Assembly: GCA_014529385.2 (NCBI GenBank)
Contig: CM043962.1
Span: forward strand, 127,169,470 to 127,233,469
Direction of reading: 5' to 3'
DNA length: 64,000 nucleotides
Origin: Adiantum capillus-veneris
Taxonomy: Eukaryota > Streptophyta > Polypodiopsida > Polypodiales > Pteridaceae
Positions within the stretch are counted from its first letter, which is position 1, and each line of letters opens with the position of its first letter. The translations under genes and the position numbers were made by a program. The notes under the pieces were generated by a model. That model was given only the letters and a program-made list of their open reading frames with translations. It was not told the DNA's origin and ran no database searches. Shown in pieces: positions 21,351 to 32,722 of the stretch.

Positions 21351-22250
21351 GGTGTTGTTATGGACTCAAAGGTTGTTACAGATGCAAAACTTTGGCCAGC
21401 ACATTTTGGGCATCTAAATTTTGCCAGTTTGTTGCATTTCCTGAAATATGATATGGTAGATTCTTTGCTGCCTCTTGAAACGCTTGTCAAATATGTTTGT
21501 GAAGGTTGTATTTTGGTAAGATGTAGCGTTTAAAGTTTCGAAAGGATGGTTGAACTAGGGCCACATGCAGGTTATAGTTTATGCATAGTGATGTTTGTGA
21601 GCCCATGCAAACTGCGTCCTTGGGCAATTACCTTTACTTTGTGACTTTCATTGATGATAACTCCCGGCATGCATGGGTGTATCCGCTTAAGTCAAAGTCT
21701 GAAGTGTTTATGTGCTTCAAACAATTTTTGGCTATGGTTGCAATTTCCTCAAAATGTACTATAGGCACACTCCATTTTGATTGAGGGGGGGAGTAATTAG
21801 TGACCACTCCGCATACAGCCTCAAAGCACGTGTGTACGAAATTAGTGACCACTCGTGTCTCGTGAATTTAATGCATTTCCGTTTAGTCATGGGATAAAAC
21901 ACCAATGTACACTTTTGTATACACCTCAACAAAATAGTGCTGCTAAGAGGAAAAATAGGTCTCTTATGGAAATGGCAAGATGTATGGTCAGAAGTCAAGT
22001 TTTACCACATTCGTTTTGGCTTCAGGCTATTATGTGTGCCACTTATGTACTTAGCAAGTGTCCTACAAAATCTTTGCAGTCTATGACTCCATACAAAGCA
22101 TGGCATGATAGAAAGCCTTCTATTGAGCCCATGCATAATTTTGGTTGTTCGGCATATGCTTTGGTCCCACAAACGCAACGCAAAAAACTGGTGAGCTTAC
22201 ATTTGCACAGATTTTGTTCATCCTTTGTTTTCATGTGCTAGAGAGAGTAA
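21351..22250 (+). pseudogene. Copia 2 integrase
   Basis: Reads VTDAKLWPAHFGHLNFASLL, CEGCIL, HSDVCEPMQTASLGNYLYF, then a broken GTLHFD. A small insertion (about 21795-21855) carries two copies of AATTAGTGACCACTC. The frame resumes EFNAFPFSHGIKHQC and YTPQQNSAAKRKNRSLMEMA, then HSFWLQAIMCATYV. The catalytic NGVAER block has become NSAAKR, so the third acid is lost. After RKKL about 70 residues present in the sister copy are deleted. Confidence 0.88.
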
Positions 22251-23420
22251 TATAAGCTCACCAACCATTTATGACACTTTATTTCCTCTTTTCAATGATG
22301 GAAGTTCGAATGTAAATTCCAATGAGGCAAATGTATAGCTAATGGGGGTAATTGAAGATGTTATAGATTAGCCTATTACTGATGCAAATGTACATGATGT
22401 ACTTGATGAGGAAAGGCTTGAGAATGAGTAGGCTAGGGGTATGCCTAAATGGCTGGTGCATACTTTGCATGGAAGTAAATTGAATGCGCCTTTGTCTAGT
22501 CCTACTCATTCACGTTCTTGTCAAGAATCTTATGCATTAGATTTTTATGCTTTGGCTATGTCTAGTTTACGTGATGTTGAGGAACCTCTGTCTTTTGATG
22601 AAGCATAGAATTCAAAAAATTGGATGGCTACCATGCAATTAGAATTTGATTCTCTTATAGAAAATGACACATGGCTTTATGTGATTTTCCTCCTGGAAAA
22701 AGGCTCGCAAAAAGGCCATTGGTACGAAGTGGGTTTCCAAGTTGAAACGCAATCTGGATGGTGAGATTGATCGCTATAAGGCTTGACTTGTTGCAAAAGG
22801 TTATGCACTGCAAAAAGGCATAGATTATGAAGAGACCTTTGCTCCCACTTGTCGTATGACTACTATGTGTTTTCTATGTGCATTTGCAACTCATTTGGTT
22901 TGAGATGTACATCAATCATACATTGTTAGTGCTTTCTTGAAAGGTGACATATTTGAGGAAGTTTATGTAGCACAGCCTCGCGATTTTGTCAAACAAGGAC
23001 AAGAGGATAAAGTGTGAAAATGTAAGAAATATTTGTATGGGTTGAAGAAATCTCCTCCTTCTTGGAATGACAAAGTTGATACTCATTTGTTCAAACGAGG
23101 CGTTCATAACAATCCAACAGAAAAAAAAAATGTATGTAAAGTGTGAGGGTGATGTACTTCTCATTGTCGTTCTATATGTGGATGATTTGTTGATCAATGC
23201 TCCAAATGAGGCACATATTGATGAATTTAAGGCTGATTTGATTGCAAATTTCAAGATAAAAGATTTGGGGTTGTTACATCATTACTTGGGCATACAATTT
23301 AAACAGTATGATAGTGGCATTTCTTTGTGTCAAACAAGTTACATAAAGACATTGTTATATAGGTTTGGACTTGACGATTGCAAACCTATTGCCACTCCCA
23401 TGGAAACAGGTTTGAATTGA
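22251..23420 (+). pseudogene. Copia 2 reverse transcriptase
   Basis: After the linker shared with the sister (ISSPTIYDTL, DEERLENE-stop-ARGMPKWLV), RT starts near 22570 with EEPLSFDEA, WMATMQLEFDSLIENDTW, then frame changes, then KGYALQKGIDYEETFAP-type sequence. The open frame 23067-23420 carries VVLYVDDLLINA, the intact YVDD catalytic loop, then FKIKDLGLLHHYLGIQF and KPIATPMETGLN. In the linker the three Gln codons of the sister copy are TAG here. Confidence 0.87.
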
Positions 23421-23439
23421 GTCTTCATGATGTTGGTGA

Positions 23440-24078
23440 TCCTGTTCATGTCAATCTTTACTGTACTCTTATTGGTTGCCTTATCTATGTATGTAGCATG
23501 AGGCCGGATATTTAGGTTGCAGTCTCACAGGTTAGTAGGTTTATGCATAGCCCAGGGCTAAGCATTGGTAGCCTGTCAAGAGTAATTTTTGCTACTTGAG
23601 TGTCACCATCTTTGCTTGTTTTATCCCAAGGGGAGATCATTGTCGCCAAATTTACATGGTTTTTTGGACTCGGATTGGGTTGGTTGTTTTGACACGTGAG
23701 TGTCAATGAGTGGTTTTGGTTTCATGCATATCATGATTGAGCAAGGAGCAGCCTATTGTGGCCACTTCTAGTTATGAGGTTGAGTATAGGGCAATCATCA
23801 CAGCTATGATTGAGTGTGTATGTCTCAGACGCCTTATGACTGATTTGGGTGTTGGACATGACACTTCCAACACTATCTACATTGATAGTAAGAGCACATT
23901 GGCAGTTGCAAGGAACCCAGTTTTTCATGCTCTCACAAAGCACATTGAGGTGCATTACCACTATGTCAGGGAGAGGCTCTCAACAGGAGATCTCAGCTTG
24001 GCTTATGTGCTAACACAAGACAACCTTACAGATCTTTTCACAAAGTCGTTGTCTCATGAGAAATTTGAAGCTTTTTGA
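23440..24078 (+). pseudogene. Copia 2 RNase H
   Basis: After SVARYVCSMRPDI-like sequence in broken frames, the 113-aa frame 23737-24078 gives QPIVATSSYEVEYRAI (acidic block), TIYIDSKSTLAVARNPVF, HIEVHYHYVRERL and LTDLFTKSLSHEKF, the end of a Copia polyprotein. The first RNase H block (DSDW) lies near 23660-23680 in another frame. Confidence 0.85.
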
Positions 24079-24173
24079 AAAGCTTTGGGCATACTCCCCT
24101 TTGTGGATTGATCACATCCTTAAGGCATGGCACTTACCTATATTATAGGTGCCAGCTCTTGTTCACCTCATCA

Positions 24174-24188
24174 CTCCCAGGGGGGATT
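24174..24188 (+). other. Copia 2 polypurine tract
   Basis: TCCCAGGGGGGATT, followed directly by TGTTACC of the 3' LTR. Confidence 0.75.
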
Positions 24189-24220
24189 TGTTACCATATA
24201 CATGTCGTAGTGATGTGTGT
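24189..24220 (+). repeat. Copia 2 3' LTR, truncated to 32 bp
   Basis: TGTTACCATATACATGTCG...GTGTGT matches the first 32 bases of the 5' LTR with one change, then stops at CATTAGG, where the Gypsy D sequence begins. Confidence 0.85.
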
Positions 24221-24870
24221 CATTAGGAAAAATTTGGATTCTCAAAGGGGTCCTATAAGGATGTTTGACTTTGTCTCTCTTCTCCAAAGTGGAAAACCTG
24301 GTGAATTCCATGAACATTGTAGAAGGAAAAGACAGTCCTAGTAGGCGGGAACTGTCTCCTGGAAAATCGAACAGTGGATAAGTCACACATCAGTTTACCC
24401 CGGTAGTTACTACAATAACTTCTAGAAGGCTATAAATAGGACCCATTACATTGTAATTGGGCTTCTTACTTCTTCGTTCTCTTGGCTTTAACTTTCAAGT
24501 CTTTTCCAAGCTACAATCTCTTCGCCTGTAACTTCACCTTGTAGTCATTACTGCTGTAATCATATAAGCATCAATCCATTACACCTTGTACTGGTTATTC
24601 TTGAACTATGAATTTGAAACTACAAACACTTTTCCAGTTGTCCAGTCTGTTTTTGAATTCGGTATACTATTTCAGTTTTAGATAACTATTTCTGTCCAGT
24701 CTCCACTCTGTATTCCAGTTTCACTGACTGACCCGATGACTTACCAGTAGCTCTAAATACTAACACTAGAATCATCTATCTGAATAGATCAACTCCAATT
24801 CCATTCTGGCGATCACGGTGGTTAGAGTTGTTTACTTGTTGACCAGAAAACTCTTCTCCCAGTTAGAATT
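24221..24870 (+). repeat. Gypsy D LTR (5' end lost)
   Basis: Non-coding stretch with a TATAAATAGG promoter at 24431-24438, 440 bp before a Gypsy gag frame. The LTR-internal boundary is probably near 24800 (a TGGCGATCACGGTGG block that could be a primer site). No second copy is present. Confidence 0.5.
24431..24438 (+). promoter_or_regulatory. LTR TATA box
   Basis: TATAAATA in GGCTATAAATAGGAC. Confidence 0.65.
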
Positions 24871-24879
24871 TCAAATGAA

Positions 24880-25890
24880 GGATGGAGCCCAAAACCAGTC
24901 GTGTTTGAAAACCATCACACTACGTTGACCTTGTTACTGAGGAATTAGAACGAGACTCTGATCCTAAGAAGGACCTGGTGACTGATATTGAGGTTTAGGA
25001 GGAGCATAGTCATGCTAATGAGGCCAAGGACTCTCAACACTCCAGTTAGTTGAGAAGGAGAAGGGCTGAGAGGGAAGAACGCAAGGCCAAGAGTTCTCGG
25101 ACCACACATAGGGATGTTGGGGCCAAAGGCCGAAAGGGTAATCATCACAGTTCTAGTAGAAAATCCAAAGAAAAGACCAAAATTGAGATTGACAAAGAAA
25201 TTGATTGAGATGCTGATACAGATTATTACAAGAAGTTTTCTAGACGGAGTCAGGCTCCTAAGGTCAAAAGAGGCAGAGACGATGCTGACTGGCATGATTA
25301 TACCTCTTCATTGAAAATTTCTTTCTTTATTTTCAAAGGTGGGAAGAAAGATGATCCAGATGTTCATATCCAAGCTTTTGAACATTATGCTGAGTTGAAA
25401 AATATTGATAAAGATGACTGGGGTGAATACTTTCCTCAGACACTAAAGGATGCAGCAAGAAAATGGTACTACCGTTACCCAGTTTGCCAACTCAGATCAT
25501 ACAACAAATTGCTCAAAGCGTTTAGACTGGAATATTCAGACAAGAGAGGAGATGAGGACATCCTACGTGAACTGGATAAGATAAAGCAAGGAAAATTATC
25601 AACCAAAAGTTATGTTGAGAAAATCAAGGAGCTACCCAGGCAGATGCAGGAGCACCATCAGAAAAGAGGTTGCAAGCATGGTTTTTAATGGGCTCCACAG
25701 TAAGAAGCTTAGGGAATAGGAGGTGCCCGCACCAACAAAGAAATTCAATGATTTAGTGCAGCGAGCCCTGAAGCTTCAACAACAGGCAAAGAAGGAGAGG
25801 AGTCACAAGAAGAGGAGGTCTAGTAGTAGCAATTCTTCCACTGAGAATTTTGATTCTAGTAAGACCTCCATTAGCTCTGAAAGCAGCTGA
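24880..25890 (+). pseudogene. Gypsy D gag
   Basis: The frame starts at about 24880 (MEPKTSRV) with stops, passes a basic stretch RRRRAEREERKAKSS and enters the open part 25311-25688: GGKKDDPDVHIQAFEHYAEL, FPQTLKDAARKWYYRYP, DILRELDKIKQGK and SYVEKIKEL. This is a retrotransposon gag (capsid) domain. A frameshift near 25660 leads to MVFNGLHSKKLRE and a Ser/Lys-rich tail. The element ends near 25960 at the junction with an inverted Gypsy A fragment. Confidence 0.8.
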
Positions 25891-25964
25891 CATCCTTACC
25901 AAACCAAGAGGAGTACACATTGTAGTAAGATCCTTGCAATTCCAAAGCTAACTGGAATTGATCA

Positions 25965-27110
25965 TATCCTGATTAAAGATCACCCATGGAGTAAATAGAT
26001 CTACCTATAAAGGCTTCAAAAAATTCATCCACAATTGGGCCAGTACCCACATTGCATATCCTAAATGAACCTTAATGTACCATTTTTCTTCGGAATAGTA
26101 AACCATCGATTAGAATATGGTGCACATGACGGCTCCAAAATTCCCATTTGAATATTTTCACTAAGCAAATTGATAAGTTTTGGCAAGTGAGCTTTAGGAA
26201 CTGGTATAGGACGCAAGCTCCATGGCGTGTGTGGAACAGTGAAAATAATCATAGGTGAAACAACACTTGGATCCAGACACCCAATCTCACTTGGCTCAAA
26301 AGAAAAGCTTTACCATGTTTTTCGAGCATACCTTGAAAACATTTGATCTCCTCTTCGTTGAGGAAACCATCTTCTCCAACCTTTAGCTGTTGCAATGTCT
26401 CCTTCGTAAAATTATGTCCTATGTTCTTTGGATTCCTGAGTATAGGCTGTCAAGAAGCCTCCTTGATCATCCCATCACTTCCTTTTGGCAGCGGTGTAGC
26501 CACTGGTCTCACTTTCTTTGCAAGAGTCTTGTATTTTGTCTCTACCTGTGCTTCAATTGCTTCACTTGAATCATCCCCAATATGCATAAGTGCTTCATAT
26601 ATACTTAACTCATCATACATGTCCATTGAATGGACCTTAACCACTTCACTTCTGCTTTGTAACCTGTTTTTCTTGATCTCCTCAAGCTCTGACATAGTAT
26701 CTACATAAGATACCTCTTCAAAGATTCCTGAAATCACATCATCTGATTCAAGCACATCACAACCGTGCAATTCACTTTGGATACCTGAAACATACTGTTT
26801 TTTCCACTTTGGCAAATCATTAAATTTTCTGAAAGATACTGAACCTTGAGATGTTAACCCCAAAAACGCCGAGAGAAACCTTCTCTTTGCGAGAACTTCT
26901 CCTCACTTGTACCACCATAGTTCCGCTTTATAATGGCACTCCGAGAAAATCCTGTGCAAACATGTGTTCTCTAAACTCCTTGCGTATCTTTGGCATTGGA
27001 TGATCACGTAGACTATCCTTGTTCCTGACATGGTCAACACATATAGTCAAGAATTGCACTGCTTTCTTACCATCTCAGTTTCGAACCCTGGCATAGGCCA
27101 AGCCAGACTA
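25965..27110 (-). pseudogene. Inverted Gypsy A fragment (protease tail to RT fingers)
   Basis: The minus strand matches 9480-10610 of Gypsy A. It shows the QFLTVCVDHVRNKDSLRD-type tail near 27020; the 137-aa open frame 26450-26863 with ISGIFEEVSYVDTMSELEEI and VHSMDMYDELSIYEALMHI; then RT fingers LRPIPVPKAHLPKLINLL, SCAPYSNRWFTIPKKNGTL and VDEFF. It is less decayed than the plus-strand copy in the linker. It stops about 105 bp before the lipase pseudogene and meets Gypsy D at about 25965. Confidence 0.85.
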
Positions 27111-27215
27111 TAAATTGATCATTCTTTGACTTTACATTAACCTTTCAATCTTAGCATAATTAAGTAAGCCTTGCTTTCATTTATTGTATTAATCACCCTT
27201 AACCTAGCCAAACCG

Positions 27216-28555
27216 ATGTCCATTAAGACCCTGGCGGCAGAACTCATTAATAGATTCGACACCATGCTGTGCCTACTCCCATATCGACTGGCCGTACTCT
27301 CAATATCAGGGTGATGTGCCCACGTCGACGACCCTCTCACACCAGGCGCATTGCACAGGCGACGCCATGGATTCACCGAAAGGCTGCAAGCATTGCAACC
27401 AAGGCTCATCTCAAAGAGCCCGTAGTTCATGCAGCAGAAGGCTTAGTGGAATACAGCGCTCATGTTGCTGCCAATCTCGTTGGTGTCGTTGGTCAATGCG
27501 CTGCCGAATATTTCTGCAAAAGGGGTAAGATTCTGACTGCGTGTCTCTGGCAGAAATTAACATTGCAAGAAGCATTAATTGATTTGTATTTGTATCCTGC
27601 TACATTGGTACACAAAAGAGGGCAATTGCTTCATTGAATCGGGCTATGGATCCGACGGTGACCCTGAGGATGAGCGCCCGCATAATGAAGCTGACATCGC
27701 AGAGATATTATACAAATACATGGAGATGGTGAAGGCTTCTTATTCGGACGAGAGCATGGCAAACAAATTCAGTGGTTTTGTGGAGAGCAGCGAGGTGGGC
27801 AAGCGCTCCAGGTTCTGGGGCGGAGTAGCATCCACGGACACAGAGGTTCATGTGTGCAAGGAGAAGGATGGCACTGTCGTGTTCGTGTTCCGTGGGACGA
27901 AGCGGCCTGCGTGCGACGATATGAAGTCGTGTTTTAGGGACACTGCAACAGATGGGTACATGGCCTTGCGACCCGTGAAGCTCTACGATGGGTACTCGAG
28001 GACGTGGGCTCAGCCCCCATGAGCGTACGATGGGGCGAGGTGGGAGCGACCAGCGTGGGTCTCAAGGCTGGAGATACAAGCCCACCAAGGATTTCAGTTG
28101 GCGCTGAGGGCGTGACGGAAACAAGCTTGCCGAAGGAGAACCTGCAGATGGTGTTTCAGGACATGACGGGAATAAAGGGGAGGCAGGTGCAGAGAGTGCA
28201 TTCCCGCACGCACACATCACCTGCGTCACCCTGGGTAGCCCCAGCTGAGTGGGAAACAGCGAGTTTAATGCACGCGACTTCAACACGCGTGTCGCCAACA
28301 AAAGCTATCGAATTGTGAATCTCAAGGATCCGGTGGCCTGCTTTCCCCATCAGTTCGCTGGCTTCAAGCATGTTGATGGCGCCATCTATCTACCTCACCC
28401 ACGACCAGATGGACCACATTGTGTGCCAGTGTGGCGGCATTCGCCCCACAAAAGTTTGCCCCACTCTTTGGGACTTCATTGCCTGTGCCTACAGAGGCAT
28501 GGCCGACCATAAGGCCCCCAACTACGTCAACTCTTTCCGCCAGCTCTTGCAATGA
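27216..28555 (+). pseudogene. Class 3 (alpha/beta hydrolase) lipase, multiply frameshifted
   Basis: The only host-like gene. A candidate ATG at 27216 (MSIKTLAAELINRF) is followed by a second frame 27269-27614 (VVHAAEGLVEYSAHVAANL, LIDLYLYPATLVHKRG). The frame then shifts near 27616 to FIESGYGSDGDP, EILYKYMEMV, then the class 3 lipase block TVVFVFRGTKRP. Near 28020 it shifts to HQGFQLALRA. The GHSLGG nucleophile block reads GHDGNKG, so the catalytic Ser is gone. Then ITCVTLGSP, a shift, GNSEFNARDFN and SYRIVNLKDPV, FAGFKHVDGAIYL, and a last shift to TLWDFIACAYRGM and NYVNSFRQLLQ-stop at 28555. An intron instead of the first shift is possible (GTAAGA at 27525). Five or more breaks argue for a pseudogene. 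It is richer in GC than the flanking transposons. Confidence 0.8.
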
Positions 28556-29095
28556 TCAATGGTAGCAGTATTGTCGTACCCATTGCGAAAAAAGACGAAT
28601 CTTTCAAAATCCTGTCTCGAGAGGCAAGGTTATAACCTGGAAATGGGCGACGATCAGCTCGGTGATGCGTTGGCTGAATCTTGTTCTGGAGAGGCAAGGC
28701 AAGCAGGCCAGGCCACAGCTGCGCACGACGCCACGAGGGGGAAAGGAGGGAAGGGGGGGGACTGCTTCATGCGTTTTTTTATAAAATTTATTCAACACAT
28801 CCCGTAGTACGCAAGTTATTCGCCTGTATGGCTTACTATTGTGACTGCCGGTGCTAGCTGCCTTTCTTCGAACCCTCCATTCATACTCCTTTTACAAAGG
28901 GACTTCACACGTAATGAAGAGGCAAATACCTTTGTGGAATATGCCTGACTATTGAATAAGTTGATGAAGCTAACAATTTTGGATTCAATTGTTTTAAGAG
29001 GAATCTTGTTAGATTCCTTGGGTCATAGGGAAAAGGAAAAGGGATCCTTTTCTGCATTCATGGAGAATAAGAAAACGGCGGGGAGATGCCATGTG

Positions 29096-29096
<1 letters not shown>

Positions 29097-29151
<55 letters not shown>
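29097..29151. repeat. (GA)27 microsatellite
   Basis: Pure 55-bp GA run. Confidence 0.96.
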
Positions 29152-29154
<3 letters not shown>

Positions 29155-29418
29155 ATTGTCTCGGGCTGACTGACGTGAGGCAATGCATCATGAATGCTAG
29201 TTATCAGAGGGGGAGAGGTGTAGATTCTCTCTTTTGTTCGTTTCTCTACCACCTATTGCAGGCGATGGGCTCGGTGAGCACCTTGTGAATGGGAGCGTAG
29301 TATTATGAGGCTTCTGCAAGAAAATCATGGGCACAAGGAGGTAGTGTACTGACTGTGTTTCGGAGAGCCAAGACAACAGGCCAAGCCTGTGGAGGGGAGA
29401 GAGAGAGTAAGATGCCCA

Positions 29419-29419
<1 letters not shown>

Positions 29420-29482
<63 letters not shown>
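29420..29482. repeat. (GT)n-(GA)n microsatellite
   Basis: GT 29420-29432 runs into GA 29433-29482. Confidence 0.96.
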
Positions 29483-29485
<3 letters not shown>

Positions 29486-29541
29486 ATAAGAAGAAGAGAA
29501 CTTTAACGTCGTAGGAAACTATCCCAAGGGATCTATCCGGT

Positions 29542-29546
<5 letters not shown>

Positions 29547-29624
<78 letters not shown>
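29547..29624. repeat. (GA)39 microsatellite
   Basis: Pure 78-bp GA run. Confidence 0.97.
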
Positions 29625-29628
<4 letters not shown>

Positions 29629-30065
29629 TATGAGGGTGGCATTGTGGGTAATGATTGGAAGTGTTCGGTCATGCTGCAGAGAGACAGTGGGAGAGGGAGA
29701 GAGAGGGCGAAGGTCTTGTATGATTATGGGACAGCTGAGAGCTGAGGAAGAAGGCAGAGAGATGCAGGAAGATGGCAGGAGAGAGTTAAAGCGCAGGACT
29801 GCATAGCACTATCAGCCATGGCAGGAGAGCACAGGGGATGCGCACAGCAAATCAAGTTTCCTTGGGGATTTGCAATATCATACCGAATCTATTGCAAAAT
29901 CCATTGAGCCTGTGGACCTGCTCCATCCGTGCCTTCATGCTCCATCTCCCTCTGCGTGCCATTTGTGGTGCGTCTCCCTCTGCATGGGCTTCAATATTCC
30001 ACAATGGTCGTGGCAATGGCTTGATGCTTGCCTGGCTCTACAGCTAGTGGTAGGCCCGTCTGATG

Positions 30066-30263
30066 GTCACCAATAGACTAGGCAGCAGGGCGAGGTGTCC
30101 ATAGTCGGTGGTAGGGGGAGGGGATGATGTGGTGATGCTGAGAGAGGGGGGAGGCCAATGGTGGGTCACCAATAGACTAGGCAGCAGGGCGAGGTGTCCA
30201 TAGTCGGTGGTAGGGAGAGGGGATGATGTGGCGATGCTGAGAGAGGGGGGAGGCCAATGGTGG
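30066..30263 (+). repeat. 99-bp tandem duplication
   Basis: GTCACCAATAGACTAGGCAG starts both at 30066 and at 30165. The two units differ at only about two positions by eye, so the duplication is recent. Confidence 0.9.
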
Positions 30264-30527
30264 GTGTCGTTGTGTGTTCAAATCAAGCCCATGGGGCAAT
30301 GTTGGGAGAAGACCTGCATAGAGGAAGAGAGAGGGGGGACGCCATGGTGTCTGCGATGCAATCCAGTTGAGGAAGAGGGTAAGGCACCTCCAGGCGAATT
30401 AGGTGGAAGCAATGCTACATAGAGGAGAGGGAACGTTCAATCCATGCTCTTAGAAGCGTCCTACTAACTGGTCGATGACCTTGAGAAAAATAGGATCCTA
30501 CGAGATTCTATCTAATAGATGTGAGGT

Positions 30528-31125
30528 AGTAGTATGTACTGTCCCTAGATCCCATAGTTTTTTTTCCCCAAATTTCATAATAGAAAAAACTAGTCTTGCT
30601 TGGTGGGCGTGGCTATAGAACATAACAGGACATACCAAGATTTACATCACTTAAGTAAACAAGTACAAAGTGCATATACTGGCAAATTTTTTTAAAAAGA
30701 ATTACAGATATGATGATTGATTATCTCTATAGCTATCTCTCAAATGGTGGCTTTTCTATAGTTGTTTGAGCAGTATGTACTGTCCCCAGATTTCATAATA
30801 GAAAAAACTAGTCTTGCTTGGTGGGCGTGGCTATAGAGCATCTATAGAACATACCAAGATTTACATCACTTATGTAAACAAGTAGAAAGTGCATTGGTAA
30901 CTTTCTTTAGAAAGAATTGCAAATATGATGATTGATTATCTCTATAGATATCTCTCAAATGGTGGCTTTTCTACAGTTGTTTGAATAGTGAGAGTAAATC
31001 ACTTAAGTAAACAAGTGCAAAGTGCATTGGTAAATTTTTTAAAAAAGAATTGCAGATATGATTGATTATCTCTATAGCTATCTCTCAAATGGTGGCTTTT
31101 CTACAGCTGTTTGAGCAGTGAGACC
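30528..31125 (+). repeat. Three-unit tandem repeat
   Basis: Units start near 30528, 30770 and 30985. Each holds TTTACATCACTTAAGTAAACA-type sequence, AAAGTGCAT, GATTGATTATCTCTATAG and ATCTCTCAAATGGTGGCTTT. The first two also share TATGTACTGTCCC and GTCTTGCTTGGTGGGCGTGG. Units are about 240, 215 and 130 bp through internal deletions. Confidence 0.88.
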
Positions 31126-32371
31126 AAGGCACTACTACCCTTTGTCATGTGTTCTGGTGGATATGGAGGGTAGTTCTAAAGTAAACTTCACAAAGCATTC
31201 AAAATTTCTAAAAACACAAAAAGCATCAACAAACTATAAAAATTAAACTGCACTATCGACCTGATAATCGTGTACGGTGTCATCCAATTGTACAAGCCAA
31301 AGGACAATGTTTGAGTCAAGTTACATAAAAGCAATGTGAATTGTTAAACATTTCATCTTGCAATGAAGTGTCGCAGAGTGAAAATGCTAAAAATACATTG
31401 CACGTCATGCAGAAGTGCCATACAAAAGTATGGTGGAGAGTGGCAGTACTATGGTCTCTCCAAAAATTATAAGAAACGGAAGATGTGCCATGGCCCATTG
31501 TCGGGGGATTTGTGTTCGAAAGGTGAGCCAGGAAGGCACGGGGCCCCTGGCTGTGAGAGGTGCAAGAAGGAGAGTTGCAACAGACACAATTAATGGAGAC
31601 AGAGCTTAAAACAGACAACTTGATCCAGTTTTGAAGCTTGATAACTCAAAACAAATAATTAACAGTATCCCTGCTTAGTCAAACATTAATGGAGGAGTTT
31701 ATGCTACTTACAAGGTTTAACCTGCCTTAATCTAGGTGCTAATTAAGAAAATCAAGCTTCAGTAATGATGATAATGTCTAGTTCGATGATAAAAGTACCA
31801 AATATGATCCTTTGCCTTAATTGGTATCCAAACTTGCCTTGATCTTCTTCGTTTTCCCCTTTTGCTTCAAGGTCGAGAGAAAACTAGAGAGAATGGTTAT
31901 GGCTTAACTCGAGTGGGCTATGGATTTTATCTTTGGATTCAAATGGGCTTAGGAGGGTTTGATTACAAATGGTTTAGCAAGGTTTGGATTAGAGTGGCTT
32001 TGGATAGGATTTGAATGGACATAGAGGTTTAGATTAAGGTTAAGGTTGGTGAAAGAAGGTTTGGATTAAGCTTGCATGCTTCGGGTTACCATGGTTATGG
32101 GGCTTGCTTAGCAGTAGGATTAGGTGGATTATGATGGGCTTAGGAGTTTAGAATTAGAGATAAAGCGACTGTGGAGCTTTGCTTAGGATTATAATGGCTA
32201 ATGCTTAGGTTTGGAATAAGCGGATTATCTAGCTTGGTTTCAAGAGCTTAAGATCTCTGGCTTTTTTCCCCGAGAGAGAAGAGAAGGAATGAATAGTAAT
32301 CCCCCAAATGAGAGCCGCCTCCTCTTTTTATAATAAGCTGCATGTGAAAGTGCCCCTTCTATTTTTGGCAA
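31126..32371. other. Non-coding stretch, no gene seen
   Basis: No convincing coding signal. 31900-32230 is rich in loosely repeated GGTTTGGATTA-like words. A possible TATA-like TTTTTATAATAAG lies near 32326. Confidence 0.5.
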
Positions 32372-32395
32372 CCCATTAGCGATATCGCTAATGGG
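32372..32395. repeat. Perfect 24-bp palindrome
   Basis: CCCATTAGCGAT followed by its exact reverse complement. A further half-site ACCCATTAGG lies at about 32430. A second inverted repeat (TTACCG-TTA-CGGTAA) lies at 32723-32737. Same length as, but unrelated to, the palindrome family at 36403-49457. Confidence 0.9.
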
Positions 32396-32603
32396 CACGG
32401 CTCCTTGATGATGTGGCATGGCCGGGATTGACCCATTAGGAAAATTTTGAACTCATTTTTGGGCCTTTTAAGAGTGCCACATCATCAAAGTTGTACAAAA
32501 GAAAGCAACCCGGTAGACCCCTCTAAATATTGCTTAGAACCCCATGATATGACCTATCATTGGAAAGTTCTTGAAAAATGGATTCTAAAGAGCCAAGGTC
32601 CCA

Positions 32604-32722
32604 AAAGTTTGGATGACTTCTATGAAAGTTATGCCATTTTTTTTCAATCAGCTAGGTTTGGATGAAAGTTTGGATGACTTCTACGAAAGTTATGTCATTT
32701 TTTTTCAATCAGCCAAGTTTTG
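32604..32722 (+). repeat. 61-bp tandem duplication
   Basis: AAAGTTTGGATGACTTCTA starts at 32604 and 32665. The second unit reads on through ATTTTTTTTCAATCAGC as does the first, with a few changes. Confidence 0.85.

Larger units (their letters stand above)
28556..30065. other. Non-coding stretch with GA tracts
   Basis: No gene. Three long GA tracts (29097-29151, 29420-29482, 29547-29624) and GA-rich degenerate sequence around them. Confidence 0.6.

Noticed and set aside
24763-24785. CTAACACTAGAATC as a third CACTAG transposon end
   Set aside because: No TTAA, no GTAAT or GGACA hairpin following.
31316-31618. Overlapping Cys-rich ORFs on both strands
   Set aside because: No homology pattern or start context; mutual shadows in a non-coding stretch.
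31900-32230. Degenerate telomere-like GGTTTGGATTA words
   Set aside because: No regular period and no run of TTTAGGG; probably chance in a G/T-rich LTR.
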